Assembly: GCF_020271745.1 (NCBI RefSeq)
Contig: NZ_CP084296.1
Coordinates: 62,001-126,000 of the forward strand
Source of the DNA: Providencia alcalifaciens
GTDB taxonomy: Bacteria > Pseudomonadota > Gammaproteobacteria > Enterobacterales > Enterobacteriaceae
DNA: 64,000 nt
Reading direction: 5' to 3'
Shown here in pieces: positions 46,191-57,450 of the stretch; the first letter of the stretch is position 1, and each line of letters opens with the position of its first letter. A model generated the notes under the pieces. It worked only from the letters and a program-made list of their open reading frames with translations. It did not search any database and was not told the DNA's origin. Position numbers and translations under genes: made by a program.

Positions 46191-49067
46191 TTACATATAC
46201 TCATCGATAGGCACGCAAGAGCAATGTAAATGACGGTCGCCATAAACATCATCAAGGCGTTTCACCGCAGGCCAATATTTATTCACTCGTGTTGCATGAG
46301 ATGGGAATACCGCCAATTCACGGCTATAGCTATGTGCCCACTCTTCTGCCAACTCGGTTTGAACGTGTGGCGCATTGACTAACGGGTTATCTTCCAGCGT
46401 CCATTTACCTTGGACCACGTGGTCAATCTCATCACGAATAGCCAGCATTGCATCGATAAAGCGATCGATTTCCACAATACTTTCTGACTCAGTAGGTTCG
46501 ATCATCAACGTCCCCGCCACAGGGAATGACATCGTTGGTGCATGGAAACCATAGTCAATCAGGCGCTTAGCAATATCCAGCTCACTGATTCCCGTATCTT
46601 TCTTGATTGGACGCAGATCCACGATACATTCGTGAGCCACATAACCTTCTTGTCCGGTATAGAGGATCTCATAACGCCCCGCTAAACGCTTCGCAATATA
46701 GTTAGCATTCAAGATTGCCACTTGGCTGGCTTTTCTCAACCCATGGGAGCCCATCATGCGGATATACATCCAGCTAATTGGCAGAATAGAAGCGCTACCA
46801 AATGGCGCAGCAGAAACCGCACCTTGTTCGGTCAGCATTTCTTGGGTGACGACAGAGTGCCCTGGTACAAACGGTGCTAAATGTTTTTTCACACCGATAG
46901 GTCCCATACCCGGCCCGCCACCGCCATGTGGAATACAGAAGGTTTTATGTAAGTTCAAGTGAGAAACATCCGCGCCGATAAAGCCCGGTGTTGTCAGCCC
47001 CACTTGTGCGTTCATATTTGCGCCATCTAAGTAAACTTGCCCGCCATATTGGTGGATAATTTCACACACTTCACGAATGCTCTCTTCATAAACGCCATGA
47101 GTTGACGGATAAGTCACCATCACGCAAGAGAGTGCAGCACTGTGCTCCTGCGCTTTTTCTCGCAAGTCAACAAGGTCAATGTTACCTTCATCATCACAAC
47201 GTACTACCACGACTTCCATACCCGCCATGTGAGCAGATGCTGGGTTAGTTCCGTGAGCTGAGGCTGGTATCAAACAGATATTACGTGCGCCTTCATTGCG
47301 GCTTTCATGGTAACGACGGATAGCTAACAGCCCCGCATATTCCCCTTGAGCCCCTGAGTTAGGCTGCATACAGACGGCATCATATCCCGTCAATTGAACT
47401 AACCAGTGGGAAAGCTGCTCAATCATTTGGTGATAACCTTGTGCCTGCTCTGGTGGGCAGAACGGGTGTAATTCACCAAATTCAGGCCACGTAATTGGCA
47501 GCATTTCAGCAGCAGCATTCAGTTTCATGGTGCAAGAACCTAATGGGATCATTGCTTGGTTCAGCGCTAAATCTTTACGTTCTAAGCTGTGCATGTAGCG
47601 CATCATTTCCGTTTCGCTATGATAACGATGGAAATTTGGATGGGATAAAATCACATCATCACGCAACATGGCGGCTGGAATTGCACTTTCACTTTCTGAA
47701 ACTTGCTTATCTAATTTTTCGAAATCCAGTTTTTGGTCAATGCCTGTGATCACAAAGAACAGTTCGTTCAGGTCTTGGCGCGTGGTGATTTCACTGAACG
47801 TAACGCCCACTGCACCGTGAATATCTGTGCGTAAGTTGATTTGCGCTTTTTCGGCACGTGCTAAGACAGCCGCTTTGTCTGCCACTTCGATAGCCAGAGT
47901 ATCGAACCAAGTTTTATGGCGTAGAGCGATACCTGATTCCGTAAGCGCTTTCGCAAAAATCGAGCTAAAGCGATGAATGCGCTGAGCAATCATTTTCAAG
48001 CCTTCCGGCCCATGATACACCGCATACATCGCGGCAATATTAGCCAGTAAAACTTGGGAGGTACAAATGTTGGAGTTCGCTTTTTCACGGCGGATATGCT
48101 GTTCACGGGTTTGCATCGCCATACGTAGCGCAGTATGACCGGCAGCATCACGAGAGACCCCGATAATGCGTCCCGGCATCGCACGTTTGAACTCGTCTTT
48201 ACACGCAAAGAATGCAGCATGAGGACCACCGTAACCCATTGGTACCCCAAAACGCTGCGCTGAGCCGAAAACAATATCCGCCCCTTGTTTTGCAGGTGCC
48301 GTCAATAGCACTAATGCCATCATATCGGCAGCCACACAACTGACAATATTCTTCGCTTTTAGTTTGGCAAATAGCTCACTGTAATCATGAATATTCCCTG
48401 TCGTGCCGACTTGTTGCAGTAATGCACCAAACACACCTTCGTGTTCCAGCACTTTTTCCGCACTGTCGACAATCACTTCAAAGCCAAATGTACCCGCACG
48501 AGTCCGCACAACATCAAGAGTTTGAGGATGAACATCATCCGCAACGAAAAAGCGTTCTGCATTTTTCAATTTGCTGATACGTTTTGCCATCGCCATCGCT
48601 TCCGCAGCGGCTGTCGCCTCATCCAATAACGATGCCGAGGCTAAATCTAAGCCTGTTAAATCAATCGTTAATTGTTGGAAATTCAGCAGTGACTCAAGAC
48701 GACCTTGGGAAACTTCGGGCTGGTAAGGGGTATAAGCCGTATACCAGCCTGGGTTTTCGAGCAAATTACGTAAGATAACAGGAGGAAGGATCACAGGGGC
48801 ATAGCCCATACCGATGTAACTTTTATAACGTTTATTTAGGGAAGCAATCCCTTTTAATTCGGCGAGCGCTTCTTGCTCGGTTGCACCGCCGCCAACTCTT
48901 GGTGGCTCAGGCAGTAAAATGGCTTTCGGGACAATTTTGTCCATTAAATTATCGAGGGAAGTCGCGCCAACAGTACCTAACATGGTTTTTATTTGTTGTT
49001 CTGATGACCCTATATGGCGCGAGATAAATTCTGAACGGTTTTCTAGTTGACTCAGTGACATCGACAT
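46191..49067 (-). CDS. gcvP: Glycine dehydrogenase (decarboxylating), P protein
   Basis: A 958-residue PLP enzyme, one longer than E. coli GcvP. The pyridoxal lysine sits in [22 protein letters not shown] near residue 708. It decarboxylates glycine and passes the aminomethyl group to lipoyl-GcvH. It is the third gene of gcvTHP, 188 bp after gcvH, and stops at a shared terminator. Confidence 0.97.
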   Translation of the reverse strand: MSMSLSQLENRSEFISRHIGSSEQQIKTMLGTVGATSLDNLMDKIVPKAILLPEPPRVGGGATEQEALAELKGIASLNKRYKSYIGMGYAPVILPPVILRNLLENPGWYTAYTPYQPEVSQGRLESLLNFQQLTIDLTGLDLASASLLDEATAAAEAMAMAKRISKLKNAERFFVADDVHPQTLDVVRTRAGTFGFEVIVDSAEKVLEHEGVFGALLQQVGTTGNIHDYSELFAKLKAKNIVSCVAADMMALVLLTAPAKQGADIVFGSAQRFGVPMGYGGPHAAFFACKDEFKRAMPGRIIGVSRDAAGHTALRMAMQTREQHIRREKANSNICTSQVLLANIAAMYAVYHGPEGLKMIAQRIHRFSSIFAKALTESGIALRHKTWFDTLAIEVADKAAVLARAEKAQINLRTDIHGAVGVTFSEITTRQDLNELFFVITGIDQKLDFEKLDKQVSESESAIPAAMLRDDVILSHPNFHRYHSETEMMRYMHSLERKDLALNQAMIPLGSCTMKLNAAAEMLPITWPEFGELHPFCPPEQAQGYHQMIEQLSHWLVQLTGYDAVCMQPNSGAQGEYAGLLAIRRYHESRNEGARNICLIPASAHGTNPASAHMAGMEVVVVRCDDEGNIDLVDLREKAQEHSAALSCVMVTYPSTHGVYEESIREVCEIIHQYGGQVYLDGANMNAQVGLTTPGFIGADVSHLNLHKTFCIPHGGGGPGMGPIGVKKHLAPFVPGHSVVTQEMLTEQGAVSAAPFGSASILPISWMYIRMMGSHGLRKASQVAILNANYIAKRLAGRYEILYTGQEGYVAHECIVDLRPIKKDTGISELDIAKRLIDYGFHAPTMSFPVAGTLMIEPTESESIVEIDRFIDAMLAIRDEIDHVVQGKWTLEDNPLVNAPHVQTELAEEWAHSYSRELAVFPSHATRVNKYWPAVKRLDDVYGDRHLHCSCVPIDEYM

Positions 49068-49255
49068 ATCTGTGTTCCCATCCTTTTTGCTATGCGTAGC
49101 GTAGGTTATAAGACTCTAGCGATGATAAAACCTATTGATAAACTGCGAGATAAGTAGACTAGTTCAAACTAACCTTGGTTAAAAAATATTCACTTTTTTG
49201 ATATTTCGCACTGTAGCAAGCGATTACGCTACAGCGCGAAACATGATGCAGTGGA

Positions 49256-49648
49256 TTACTCTTCCGCAGCAATCATGCTCAGATAACCTTGAGCATCGAT
49301 AAGATCAGCTAACTGAGAGTCATCGCTCATCTTAATACGGAAAATCCAGCCTTCTTGATATGGCGATTCGTTCACTAGCTCTGGAGAGTCGCTGAGTGCA
49401 TCGTTAACCGCGATAATTTCACCACTAATCGGTGCGTAAATATCGGATGCTGCTTTTACTGACTCAACGACGGCACAGTCGTCCCCTGCGCTCACGACAT
49501 CACCCACGTCCGGTAAATCAACAAACACCATGTCGCCTAAAGTTTCTTGCGCATGTTCAGTGATACCCACCGTGAATTCACCATTACCTTCATCACGCAG
49601 CCATTCGTGTTCGCGGGTATATCTTAATTCTTTAGGTGCATTGCTCAT
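49256..49648 (-). CDS. gcvH: Glycine cleavage system H protein
   Basis: A 130-residue lipoyl carrier. The lipoylated lysine is in [17 protein letters not shown] near residue 65. The ATG at 49648 has GAGAGG eight bases upstream and starts the family's usual [17 protein letters not shown]; the open frame upstream has no support. Lies 78 bp after gcvT. Confidence 0.96.
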   Translation of the reverse strand: MSNAPKELRYTREHEWLRDEGNGEFTVGITEHAQETLGDMVFVDLPDVGDVVSAGDDCAVVESVKAASDIYAPISGEIIAVNDALSDSPELVNESPYQEGWIFRIKMSDDSQLADLIDAQGYLSMIAAEE

Positions 49649-49726
49649 TTCTAGCCTCTCTTTTGATTCTGAAAATATGTTCTTGAGAAAAAGTTTGAAA
49701 ATCAATTTGTATTAGAAAATATCTAA

Positions 49727-50821
49727 TTACACTAATGCCTTACCTTCACGGACAAACCCTGGTTTCACCACTTCAACCGGCATTTCCCGCTGACGGATTT
49801 CAACGATGGCGTGATTTTTAATGTCACTCGGCACACGCGCTAGCGCGATACTGAAACCCAACGTTGGAGAGAATGAGCCACTGGTGATCACTCCCTCCTG
49901 CAATTTACCTGATTCATCCGTAAAGCGCACAACCTGTTCGGCACGTAGAATGCCTTTTTCGCGCATCACGATGCCCACCAGCTTATCGGTACCTTTAGCC
50001 CGCTGTTTTTCCAGTGCTTCACGACCGATAAAGTTTCTGTCTTGCGGCTCCCAAGCTATTGTCCATCCCATATTGGCAGCTAATGGAGAGATAGACTCAT
50101 CCATATCTTGCCCATAGAGATTCATGCCCGCTTCGAGGCGCAGAGTATCGCGAGCCCCCAAACCAGCAGGGTGAACACCCGCCTTCAGCAATTTATGCCA
50201 GAAATCAACTATCTGCTGTTTCGGCATCGCAATTTCATACCCTTTTTCACCCGTGTAACCCGTGGTCGCAATAAAGAGATCCCCAGTTTGGACACCATAA
50301 AAAGGCTTCATATCTTTGATGGCAGCGCGCTGTTCATCGGTCAGCAAAGTGTGAACTTTCTCTTGAGATTTCGGACCTTGAACGGCAACTAACGCTAAAT
50401 CATCACGTACAGTAATCGCGACTGCATAATCTTTTGCGTGCTGCTCAATCCATGCAATGTCTTTATCTCGCGTCGCAGAGTTCACTACAAGGCGGTAGAA
50501 ATCATCTTTCAGGTAGTAAACAATCAGGTCATCAATCACACCACCTGATGCATTCAGCATACCGGTATACAGTGCGCGACCTTTGATGGTGAGCTTAGCG
50601 ATATCATTGGCGAGAAGATAACGGAGAAAATCACGGCAACCTTCGCCGTGTAAGTCAACAATCGTCATGTGGGAAACATCAAACATTCCTGCATCGGTTC
50701 GGACAATATTATGTTCGTTGATTTGCGAACCATAGTGCAGTGGCATCATCCAGCCATGAAAATCCACCATTTTTGCACCGCAGGCTATATGCTCATCATA
50801 TAGAGTCGTTTGCTTTACCAT
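49727..50821 (-). CDS. gcvT: Aminomethyltransferase (glycine cleavage T protein)
   Basis: A 364-residue folate enzyme, equal to E. coli GcvT. Landmarks are [20 protein letters not shown] near residue 18, the catalytic Asp in [13 protein letters not shown], and [10 protein letters not shown] near 195. GAGGG precedes the ATG at 50821; upstream in-frame codons lack a ribosome-binding site. It releases ammonia and 5,10-methylene-THF from the loaded H protein. First gene of gcvTHP. Confidence 0.96.
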   Translation of the reverse strand: MVKQTTLYDEHIACGAKMVDFHGWMMPLHYGSQINEHNIVRTDAGMFDVSHMTIVDLHGEGCRDFLRYLLANDIAKLTIKGRALYTGMLNASGGVIDDLIVYYLKDDFYRLVVNSATRDKDIAWIEQHAKDYAVAITVRDDLALVAVQGPKSQEKVHTLLTDEQRAAIKDMKPFYGVQTGDLFIATTGYTGEKGYEIAMPKQQIVDFWHKLLKAGVHPAGLGARDTLRLEAGMNLYGQDMDESISPLAANMGWTIAWEPQDRNFIGREALEKQRAKGTDKLVGIVMREKGILRAEQVVRFTDESGKLQEGVITSGSFSPTLGFSIALARVPSDIKNHAIVEIRQREMPVEVVKPGFVREGKALV

Positions 50822-51296
50822 GAATACCCTCTTTACATTACTGTGTCTGATGGGGTGATTGCGTAATGAACGGCATAAATTTTTTTCTGTAAACCCCGTT
50901 TCATCAAAACGCAAATCATCGGATTTGATTCAAAACTGCTAACATTCAAAATTGGATGCTATAAATAAAAATAGGGTGACGTACTCTCTGTATTACTGAT
51001 TGCGCCATCACATTACCAGTGGTTTTTGTTAAATAATTGAGAACGATCACTCAATCCCTTCATATTTGGTTTATTACTGTGCAAAATATCATCCAAAATG
51101 AGTCTTAATCCCAAAATACGGATAAATTCAGAAAAACGCATTAATTAGAAAAACTAATCCGAAATCATGGGTAAATTAGTTTTTCTCAGCTATTGGTAGG
51201 AAAGGCGGGCTGCTAACAAGGTGGAATGAGAAATAAAAAACCTGAGTATTTAAAATTAAACACTCAGGTTATTTGGAAGAGAAAATTCAGGCGGAA
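50822..51296. promoter_or_regulatory. gcvT upstream regulatory region with long inverted repeat
   Basis: A 475-bp spacer between gcvT and the end of ubiI. AGAAAAACTAAT (51147-51158) is repeated in perfect inverse as ATTAGTTTTTCT (51175-51186). The CTAAT core matches the GcvA recognition pentamer known from the E. coli gcv promoter, where GcvA binds far upstream; the distance of about 325-375 bp from the start is somewhat greater here. A terminator for ubiI occupies the right end. Confidence 0.6.
51231..51270 (-). terminator. Intrinsic terminator of the pepP-ubiH-ubiI transcript
   Basis: AACCTGAGT and ACTCAGGTT pair, with further A-T pairing inside; on the minus strand the stem is followed by TTTTTTATTT. 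It lies 26 bp beyond the ubiI stop. Confidence 0.87.
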
Positions 51297-52523
51297 TTAA
51301 GCGTTATTAGTCGGTAGTTGCTTTAACCATTTAGGCATATCCGACAAACCCATAGCGTGGTTCAATAATTGCGGTTTAACCCCCGGCAAACTGTCCGCTA
51401 AAACAAGGCCAATATCCCGTAGCAACTTCTTCGCAGGGTTGTTGCCATCAAACAATTCACGGAAACCTTGCATTCCCGCTAACATCACCGCAGCACTGTG
51501 CTTGCGGCTACGTTCATAGTCACGCAAATAGAAGTATTGACCAAAATCTTTGCCTTCTCGGTGCAGCCTTCTGATTTCACCTATCAGCATGGCGACGTCC
51601 ATAAAACCAAGATTTACACCTTGACCTGCCAAAGGATGAATGGTGTGAGCTGCATCCCCAAGTAGCGCTAAACGCTGCGCCGCAAACTGACGCGCATAAC
51701 GTCCGGTTAATGGGATAGTTAAACGGTCGCTTTCTAATTGGCAAAAACCTAAATTAACATCAAATGCGACGGTCAATTCTTTCTCAAATTCTAACTTATC
51801 TAAATCTTGACGACGCGCAGCGGCTAAGTTTGGCTGAGACCAAACAATCGAACATAAGTGCGGGTCACTTAACGGTAAGAATGCGAGGATGCCTTCACCA
51901 TTAAAGGCTTGGCGAGCAATGCCTTCATGGGGACGTTCAGTTCGAATGGTAGCCACCAGTGCAGTATGTTCATAATCCCAGAAAGTGAGTGGAATATCTG
52001 CATGGCTACGCAACCATGAATTTGCGCCGTCAGCCCCGACTATCAAGCGAGCCGTGAGCATATTTTCATCATCTAACGTGATGAAAACGTCATTTTCCCC
52101 CCACACCACTTTTTTGATGGTTGCAGGTGCCAGTAAAGTCACATCACGCAATTGGCTGGCTTTTTGCCATAAGGCATCGCGCACTACATTGTTTTCAACG
52201 ATATGACCTAAATGCGAGAGATTTTGGTCTTGAGCCGAAAAAGCAATACGACCAAAACTGTGGTTATCCCACACTTCCATCCCGTTATAGGCAGCTGCAC
52301 GCATCCCTTTGATTGCTGACCACACTTCTAAATGAGTCAATAATTTTTCACTGGCGGCATTGATTGCCGACACGCGTAGCGCATAAGGATCGTTAGCAGA
52401 GAATGGGGTTTTAGGTGGATGGTTTTCAATGACCGCTACACGCAAACCACTGCCTTCGAGTCCACATGCCAGTGCGAGCCCAACCATACCACCACCGGCG
52501 ATAACCACATCAAACGATTGCAT
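51297..52523 (-). CDS. ubiI: 2-Octaprenylphenol hydroxylase UbiI
   Basis: A 408-residue FAD monooxygenase. The Rossmann GxGxxG loop VVIAGGGMVGLALACGL is at the start, the DG motif LIVGADGANSWLRSH is near 160-175, and the GD motif ALLGDAAHTIHPLAGQGVNLGFMD near 285. It adds the C5 hydroxyl in aerobic ubiquinone synthesis (formerly VisC). The ATG at 52523 has AGAGGA upstream. It lies 25 bp after ubiH. Confidence 0.95.
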   Translation of the reverse strand: MQSFDVVIAGGGMVGLALACGLEGSGLRVAVIENHPPKTPFSANDPYALRVSAINAASEKLLTHLEVWSAIKGMRAAAYNGMEVWDNHSFGRIAFSAQDQNLSHLGHIVENNVVRDALWQKASQLRDVTLLAPATIKKVVWGENDVFITLDDENMLTARLIVGADGANSWLRSHADIPLTFWDYEHTALVATIRTERPHEGIARQAFNGEGILAFLPLSDPHLCSIVWSQPNLAAARRQDLDKLEFEKELTVAFDVNLGFCQLESDRLTIPLTGRYARQFAAQRLALLGDAAHTIHPLAGQGVNLGFMDVAMLIGEIRRLHREGKDFGQYFYLRDYERSRKHSAAVMLAGMQGFRELFDGNNPAKKLLRDIGLVLADSLPGVKPQLLNHAMGLSDMPKWLKQLPTNNA

Positions 52524-52548
52524 ATTTTTATTCCTCTTAGTTTTGTGG

Positions 52549-53727
52549 TTATTTATGTGCGACCCAACCAAGGGTTTGGCGGGCTAAAACATCACGAACA
52601 GGCGGCAACATTTCCATCGCCATCAGACCCAAATTGCGTCCCACAACTAATGGGAAGCAACGGTTAGCAAATAAACGCACCAAACCATCGGTCATGGTAA
52701 CGGTTTTTTCTCGGTCGGCTAATCGGGTTTGTTGGTACTGACTGAGCAATGAATAACTGCCAATATCTTGCTGGTTATTATGAGCATCGACGACTAACTC
52801 AGCTAATTGCATGACATCGCGGATCCCAAGGTTGAAGCCTTGTCCTGCAATTGGGTGTAATGTCTGCGCCGCATTTCCCACCAGCGCAACACGGTGAGTA
52901 ACGGGACTCACCGCTTTCCTTAACACTAATGGGTAACAATTACGTTTACCCGCTTGGGTAATTTCCCCTAAGCGCCAGCCAAATGCTTGCTGTAATTTGC
53001 GAATAAAAGTTTCATCATCCCACGCATTAATATCGTCAGCATGTTCTTGGTGATGACACCAAACTAACGAGCTACGCCCTTCAGACATAGGCAATAATGC
53101 CAAAGGCCCAAATTCAGTAAAGCGTTCGAAGGCACGCCCTGCGGGGTCAATCGATGTTTTCACATTGGCAATAATCGCCACTTGTCCATAATCATCTTGC
53201 TGCCATTGCATGTTGCAAGCTTGGCCAATCGCAGAACGGCTACCATCCGCCGCCACTAATAGACTGCCCGTGATTTGCTCACCACTGTCTAATGTCACCG
53301 TGACATTATCCACGGTACGCTCAACATGCTCCACTTTAGCAGGGCAATAAAGTGTAACGCCGGGCGCTTTACGTAACAGTGAAAATAAACGAGCGCCCGC
53401 TTCATGCAATTCAATCACATTGCCCAATTCGGTGATTTGGTGATCTTCCGCATGAATATTAACGAACCCTGCGTGCCCTCTATCGGACACATGAACGTGA
53501 TTAATGGGGGTGACGCAATCAGCAAATGCAGACCAAACACCTATCGATGATAAGTACTGGCAAGTGCCGTGAGCTAACGCAATCGCTCGTGCATCAAAGC
53601 CCGGATGCTGGTTATCTGGTTTAGATGCTTCGATAAGTGATACCGAAACACGTCCTTGACTGAGTGATGAAATTGCCAGTGCCAATGTCGCGCCAGCCAT
53701 TCCTCCCCCAACAATAATCACATTCAT
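52549..53727 (-). CDS. ubiH: 2-Octaprenyl-6-methoxyphenol hydroxylase UbiH
   Basis: A 392-residue FAD monooxygenase, the E. coli length. MNVIIVGGGMAGATLALAI is the FAD loop, SLLVAADGSRSAIGQ the DG motif and ALVGNAAQTLHPIAGQGFNLGIRD the GD-like motif (Asn in place of Asp, as often in UbiH). It hydroxylates C1 in ubiquinone synthesis. It lies 37 bp after pepP. Confidence 0.95.
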   Translation of the reverse strand: MNVIIVGGGMAGATLALAISSLSQGRVSVSLIEASKPDNQHPGFDARAIALAHGTCQYLSSIGVWSAFADCVTPINHVHVSDRGHAGFVNIHAEDHQITELGNVIELHEAGARLFSLLRKAPGVTLYCPAKVEHVERTVDNVTVTLDSGEQITGSLLVAADGSRSAIGQACNMQWQQDDYGQVAIIANVKTSIDPAGRAFERFTEFGPLALLPMSEGRSSLVWCHHQEHADDINAWDDETFIRKLQQAFGWRLGEITQAGKRNCYPLVLRKAVSPVTHRVALVGNAAQTLHPIAGQGFNLGIRDVMQLAELVVDAHNNQQDIGSYSLLSQYQQTRLADREKTVTMTDGLVRLFANRCFPLVVGRNLGLMAMEMLPPVRDVLARQTLGWVAHK

Positions 53728-53764
53728 AGGTTGTTAATTACCTTCTATTATTACTTTTTACTGC

Positions 53765-55087
53765 TTAACCTAAGCGTTTTTTAGCTGCCGCCATTAACGC
53801 TTCAATTTCATCAGGATCTTTGACGACCATCGCCGTTAAGTTTTCATTCCCATCTTCAGTGATAAGAATATCGTCTTCAATACGTACGCCAATACCACGG
53901 TATTGAGGCGGTACATCAGCGTCTGGCGCAATATATAATCCCGGTTCAATGGTCAGCACCATGCCCGGCTCTAAAATGCGGTCTCTTTCTACACCGTAAA
54001 AACCGACATCATGAACATCTAAGCCCAGCCAATGGCTTAAACCATGCATAAAAAATGGATGATACGCTTTGTTTTCGATCAATTGTTCGACGTCACCCTG
54101 CAAAATGCCTAATTTCACTAAGCCTTCAGTTTTAATACGAACAATTTGACGAGTCACCTCGTGAATACTGGTGCCAGGGCGATACAGCTCTAATGCGGTG
54201 TTGATAGATTGAAGAACAATATCGTAGATTTCACGCTGCTCTTTGGAAAATTTTCCATTCACAGGGAAAGTTCGGGTGATATCCCCTGCGTAACCTTCTA
54301 ACTCTGCACCCGCATCAATCAGGACTAAGTCCCCGTCTTTCATCGCACATTCATTTTCTGTGTAGTGCAAAATGCAGGCGTTTTCGCCACTACCGACGAT
54401 GGTGTTATAGGATGGAAAACGCGCACCATGGCGAGTAAATTCATACTCAATCTCACCACAAAGCTGGTATTCATACATATTAGGGCGGCAAGTTTCCATC
54501 GCACGAATATGGGCTAATGCCGAAATTTCACCTGCTTTGCGCATGACGGCCATTTCTGCATCCGACTTAAACAAGCGCATTTCGTGCACCATTGGACGCC
54601 AGTCAATGACAGTGCGAGGGGCTTTTAAGTTGCGACGGCTTCCTCGGCGTAGGACATCCAGCGCACCGAAAACCAGTTTATCCGCGTAATCAAATTCACC
54701 TTGGGCGTGATACACCACATCGAGGCCATTGAGTAATTGATAGAGCTGATCGACGATCTCATCAAATGGCAGCGCTTTATCAACACCGAGTTTTTCCGGT
54801 GCCGCATCTTGCCCTAAGCGACGCCCAAACCAAATTTCTGCGGTAAGATCGCGAATACGGTTGAACAGCACGGTGTGGCTATGTTTCTCGTCACTTTTAA
54901 TTAAAACTAAAACCGCTTCTGGCTCACTAAATCCAGTCAGATACAAAAAGTCACTGTGCTGGCGATACGGATATTCGCAATCCGCATTACGTTGTGCTTC
55001 AGGTGCAGAGAAAATAATCGCAGCACTTGCTGGCGCCATTTGAGCCAATAATGCATTACGACGAGAAATAAATTCCTGCTTATTCAT
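53765..55087 (-). CDS. pepP: Xaa-Pro aminopeptidase P
   Basis: A 440-residue metallopeptidase with an N-terminal creatinase-like domain and a C-terminal pita-bread fold. The two-metal ligands are visible in LVLIDAGAELEGYAGDITRTFPVNGKF (two Asp), the His in FFMHGLSHWLGLDVHDVG, and Glu residues in LTIEPGLYI and GIGVRIEDDILIT. It removes N-terminal residues preceding proline. It follows ygfB by 163 bp and leads ubiH-ubiI. Confidence 0.96.
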   Translation of the reverse strand: MNKQEFISRRNALLAQMAPASAAIIFSAPEAQRNADCEYPYRQHSDFLYLTGFSEPEAVLVLIKSDEKHSHTVLFNRIRDLTAEIWFGRRLGQDAAPEKLGVDKALPFDEIVDQLYQLLNGLDVVYHAQGEFDYADKLVFGALDVLRRGSRRNLKAPRTVIDWRPMVHEMRLFKSDAEMAVMRKAGEISALAHIRAMETCRPNMYEYQLCGEIEYEFTRHGARFPSYNTIVGSGENACILHYTENECAMKDGDLVLIDAGAELEGYAGDITRTFPVNGKFSKEQREIYDIVLQSINTALELYRPGTSIHEVTRQIVRIKTEGLVKLGILQGDVEQLIENKAYHPFFMHGLSHWLGLDVHDVGFYGVERDRILEPGMVLTIEPGLYIAPDADVPPQYRGIGVRIEDDILITEDGNENLTAMVVKDPDEIEALMAAAKKRLG

Positions 55088-55250
55088 ACCGTTATTGCCT
55101 TATTATTTGGGTTTTAGGTTGGTTGCTTGTTTGATAATTAGCTAAAAATCAAACGACAATCAGTTTAAATTAGGTAAATCCGTTCCTTAACCGTAGGTGA
55201 CTGACAATACAGAAAGCCTACAGTTAATGGTCTCTACCCAATATTATAGA

Positions 55251-55829
55251 TTAGTGAAGAACGGGCTTGATATTCTCGACAGCGGTTGGACCTTTTTTCG
55301 GCTCAGCCAGTGCGATGTAACACAGTTGAACGGCAACTCTCACATATTCAACAACTTCTTCTAATGCTTGCTCTAACTCTTCTTGATCTTCTTCTTCATC
55401 ATAACCAAGCATACCGATATTACGGAGATCAGTAATTACTTCACTAATCTCTTTTTTATCAGTCAGCTTAGGTTGAGCAACGCCAATGCCAAGTAAGAAG
55501 TGGTTAACCCAGCCAGCCAATGCGTCAGCATGGTCAAACACAGAAGCGTCTTCATCCGGAAATAGCATATTAAATGTAAATTCGGTGTCATCTAATGCTT
55601 CAAATGTAAGGTCATACAGTTCACGCAGCGGTTGTGAAACGGTTTGCGGAAATGCAAGTCCGTCATTCGCCAGATCATGAACAAGAGTTTGCCAACCGTG
55701 GTCACGGCTTCCTCCACAAATCAGTCCGGTTATTAAACCATGGATCTCGGCGGCAGTGAGTGCGATTGAGTGCTGTTGGAGTAAGTTGTCCAACGATTCA
55801 TAGTTAGGTAAAGATTTTTGTATAGACAT
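55251..55829 (-). CDS. ygfB: YgfB family protein (UPF0149)
   Basis: A 192-residue acidic all-helical protein. [21 protein letters not shown] near residue 23 and the C-terminal [24 protein letters not shown] are typical of UPF0149/YgfB. The molecular function is not established. Divergent from zapA and upstream of pepP, as in E. coli. Confidence 0.93.
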   Translation of the reverse strand: MSIQKSLPNYESLDNLLQQHSIALTAAEIHGLITGLICGGSRDHGWQTLVHDLANDGLAFPQTVSQPLRELYDLTFEALDDTEFTFNMLFPDEDASVFDHADALAGWVNHFLLGIGVAQPKLTDKKEISEVITDLRNIGMLGYDEEEDQEELEQALEEVVEYVRVAVQLCYIALAEPKKGPTAVENIKPVLH

Positions 55830-56050
55830 CTGAATTCGTCATGTTAGCTTGGGATTCGTGATATGCTACCACCAAGGATAGCCGCTAGACCAGTCTGCTT
55901 TTTTTGTCTGAGTTATTATTAGCTTATTTTTATTCTAAACTAGTAATATATCGCCAATGCCTATCTAAGCATAAGCTATGCAAAAATTAACAACATTTAC
56001 GCCAAATGTCCTACTTTTATTGGCGAAAAAGATTTTAGTATGGAGGTATC

Positions 56051-56380
56051 ATGTCCGCACAACCCGTTGATATTCAGATTTTTGGGCGCTCTATGCGCGT
56101 TAATTGCCCAATAGAACAAAAAGAAGCGCTCTTAGAGTCAGCAAAAGAATTAGAAGAACGCTTAAAAACGTTAAAAGACCGAAGCGGGGTCACTAACACT
56201 GAACAACTTATTTTCATTGTCGCATTGAACGTCTGTCACGAATTAGCACAAGAAAAGACAAAAACGCGTGATTATGCTTATAATATGGAAGAGAAGATAA
56301 AAGTATTGCAACAGACAATTGAACAAGCGTTACACGATCAGGTCAAAATCACTGAGAGGCAGGTATTGCCCCTAGAGTAA
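56051..56380 (+). CDS. zapA: Cell division protein ZapA
   Basis: A 109-residue protein that bundles FtsZ filaments. A globular head ([33 protein letters not shown]) is followed by a long C-terminal coiled coil. TGGAGG gives a strong ribosome-binding site. It precedes the 6S RNA gene, the conserved zapA-ssrS-fau order. Confidence 0.95.
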   Translation: MSAQPVDIQIFGRSMRVNCPIEQKEALLESAKELEERLKTLKDRSGVTNTEQLIFIVALNVCHELAQEKTKTRDYAYNMEEKIKVLQQTIEQALHDQVKITERQVLPLE

Positions 56381-56490
56381 ATATGCTTATTAATCAATCG
56401 CTAGTGAAAAAATAAAACGAAAAATTAGGTTGCATTTACACTCTAATTTCGTACAATGAAATCACTGAGTAACGAAAGTTCTCAAAATAA

Positions 56491-56675
56491 ATTTCTCTGA
56501 GATGTGCGTCAGTGGGTAAGTCCCCTGAGCCGATATTTCATACCAAACAGAATGTGGTTATTGCGCTGGTGAGCATGCCTGATTCGCTCAGGAAGCCTAA
56601 AGGTTGCTAAACTGCGTTCACCTTGAACCAAGGGTTCAAGGGTTACAGCCTACAACGGCATCTTGGAGACCTCCC
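56491..56675 (+). ncRNA. ssrS: 6S RNA
   Basis: The sequence starts ATTTCTCTGAGATG and ends CATCTTGGAGACCTCCC, the two ends pairing as in E. coli 6S RNA. The conserved middle strand CCCCTGAGCCGATATTTCATACC and the 3' GTTCACCTTGAACCAAGGGTTCAAGGG block are clearly present (read as shorter pieces). Length about 185 nt. The long bulged hairpin mimics an open promoter and sequesters sigma-70 RNA polymerase in stationary phase. The fau gene follows 135 bp later and shares the transcript in E. coli. Confidence 0.96.
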
Positions 56676-56810
56676 TTCTATTTAGTCTTTTCTGTATTCT
56701 TTGCACAATATCCCAAACCCACGCTAAAAATTACTTATTCCTATTCCTTGCGATATACTGTTTCGTAGATTTTTCCGCGAGTTATCAACTTGATATTAGG
56801 AATATGATTG

Positions 56811-57413
56811 ATGGAAATGGTTATGTCAGATACGCTCTCTTCACTACGTCAGCAAATCCGTAAATCTATTCGAGCAACCCGGCGAGAACTGACGCCTGAA
56901 GCCCAAGATGATGCGGCACAACACATTATCGCCCGCACACTTAATCACCCAAAAGTCGCACAGGCTAAAACTATCGCTCTATTTCTTTCGTTCGATGGTG
57001 AAATTAATACACGTCCATTAATCCAAACCCTTTGGGCTCACGGAAAACAAGTTTATCTTCCCGTTATTCATCCTTTTAATCCTCACCATCTATTATTTTT
57101 GCATTACACGCCGAAGACTATCTTAGTAAAAAATAAATTTAATATTGAAGAGCCACAATTGAATGTGTTGGATGTATTACCTATCGAGCAACTGGATATT
57201 ATGATGATCCCGCTGGTGGCCTTTGATAGCCAAGGACAACGGTTAGGAATGGGGGGCGGATTTTATGATAGAACCTTGGCTAATTGGCAAAAAACTGGCT
57301 TTTATCCTATTGGGCTCGCCCATGATTGTCAGTTAGTTGAAGATTTACCCATAGCGCACTGGGATATTCCGTTGCCAGAAATTATTACCCCGAAAAAAAT
57401 ATGGCGCTGGTAA
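56811..57413 (+). CDS. fau: 5-Formyltetrahydrofolate cyclo-ligase family protein
   Basis: A protein of about 200 residues. The ATP/folate-binding signature PLVAFDSQGQRLGMGGGFYDRTL near residue 140 and FLSFDGEINTRPLI near 60 are diagnostic. It converts 5-formyl-THF to methenyl-THF. AGGA lies nine bases before the ATG at 56811; an in-frame ATG at 56823 is also possible. Conserved position after 6S RNA. Confidence 0.93.
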   Translation: MEMVMSDTLSSLRQQIRKSIRATRRELTPEAQDDAAQHIIARTLNHPKVAQAKTIALFLSFDGEINTRPLIQTLWAHGKQVYLPVIHPFNPHHLLFLHYTPKTILVKNKFNIEEPQLNVLDVLPIEQLDIMMIPLVAFDSQGQRLGMGGGFYDRTLANWQKTGFYPIGLAHDCQLVEDLPIAHWDIPLPEIITPKKIWRW

Positions 57414-57450
57414 ATACCAACGCCATCTCTCGATAACAATCTAAATGTAA

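Noticed and set aside
50822-51296. Glycine riboswitch upstream of gcvT
   Set aside because: No tandem glycine-aptamer core was seen; enteric gcv operons use GcvA/GcvR/Lrp instead.
56663-56863. 66-codon open frame after 6S RNA
   Set aside because: It begins inside the 3' end of 6S RNA and overlaps the start of fau in another frame; no sign of a real protein.
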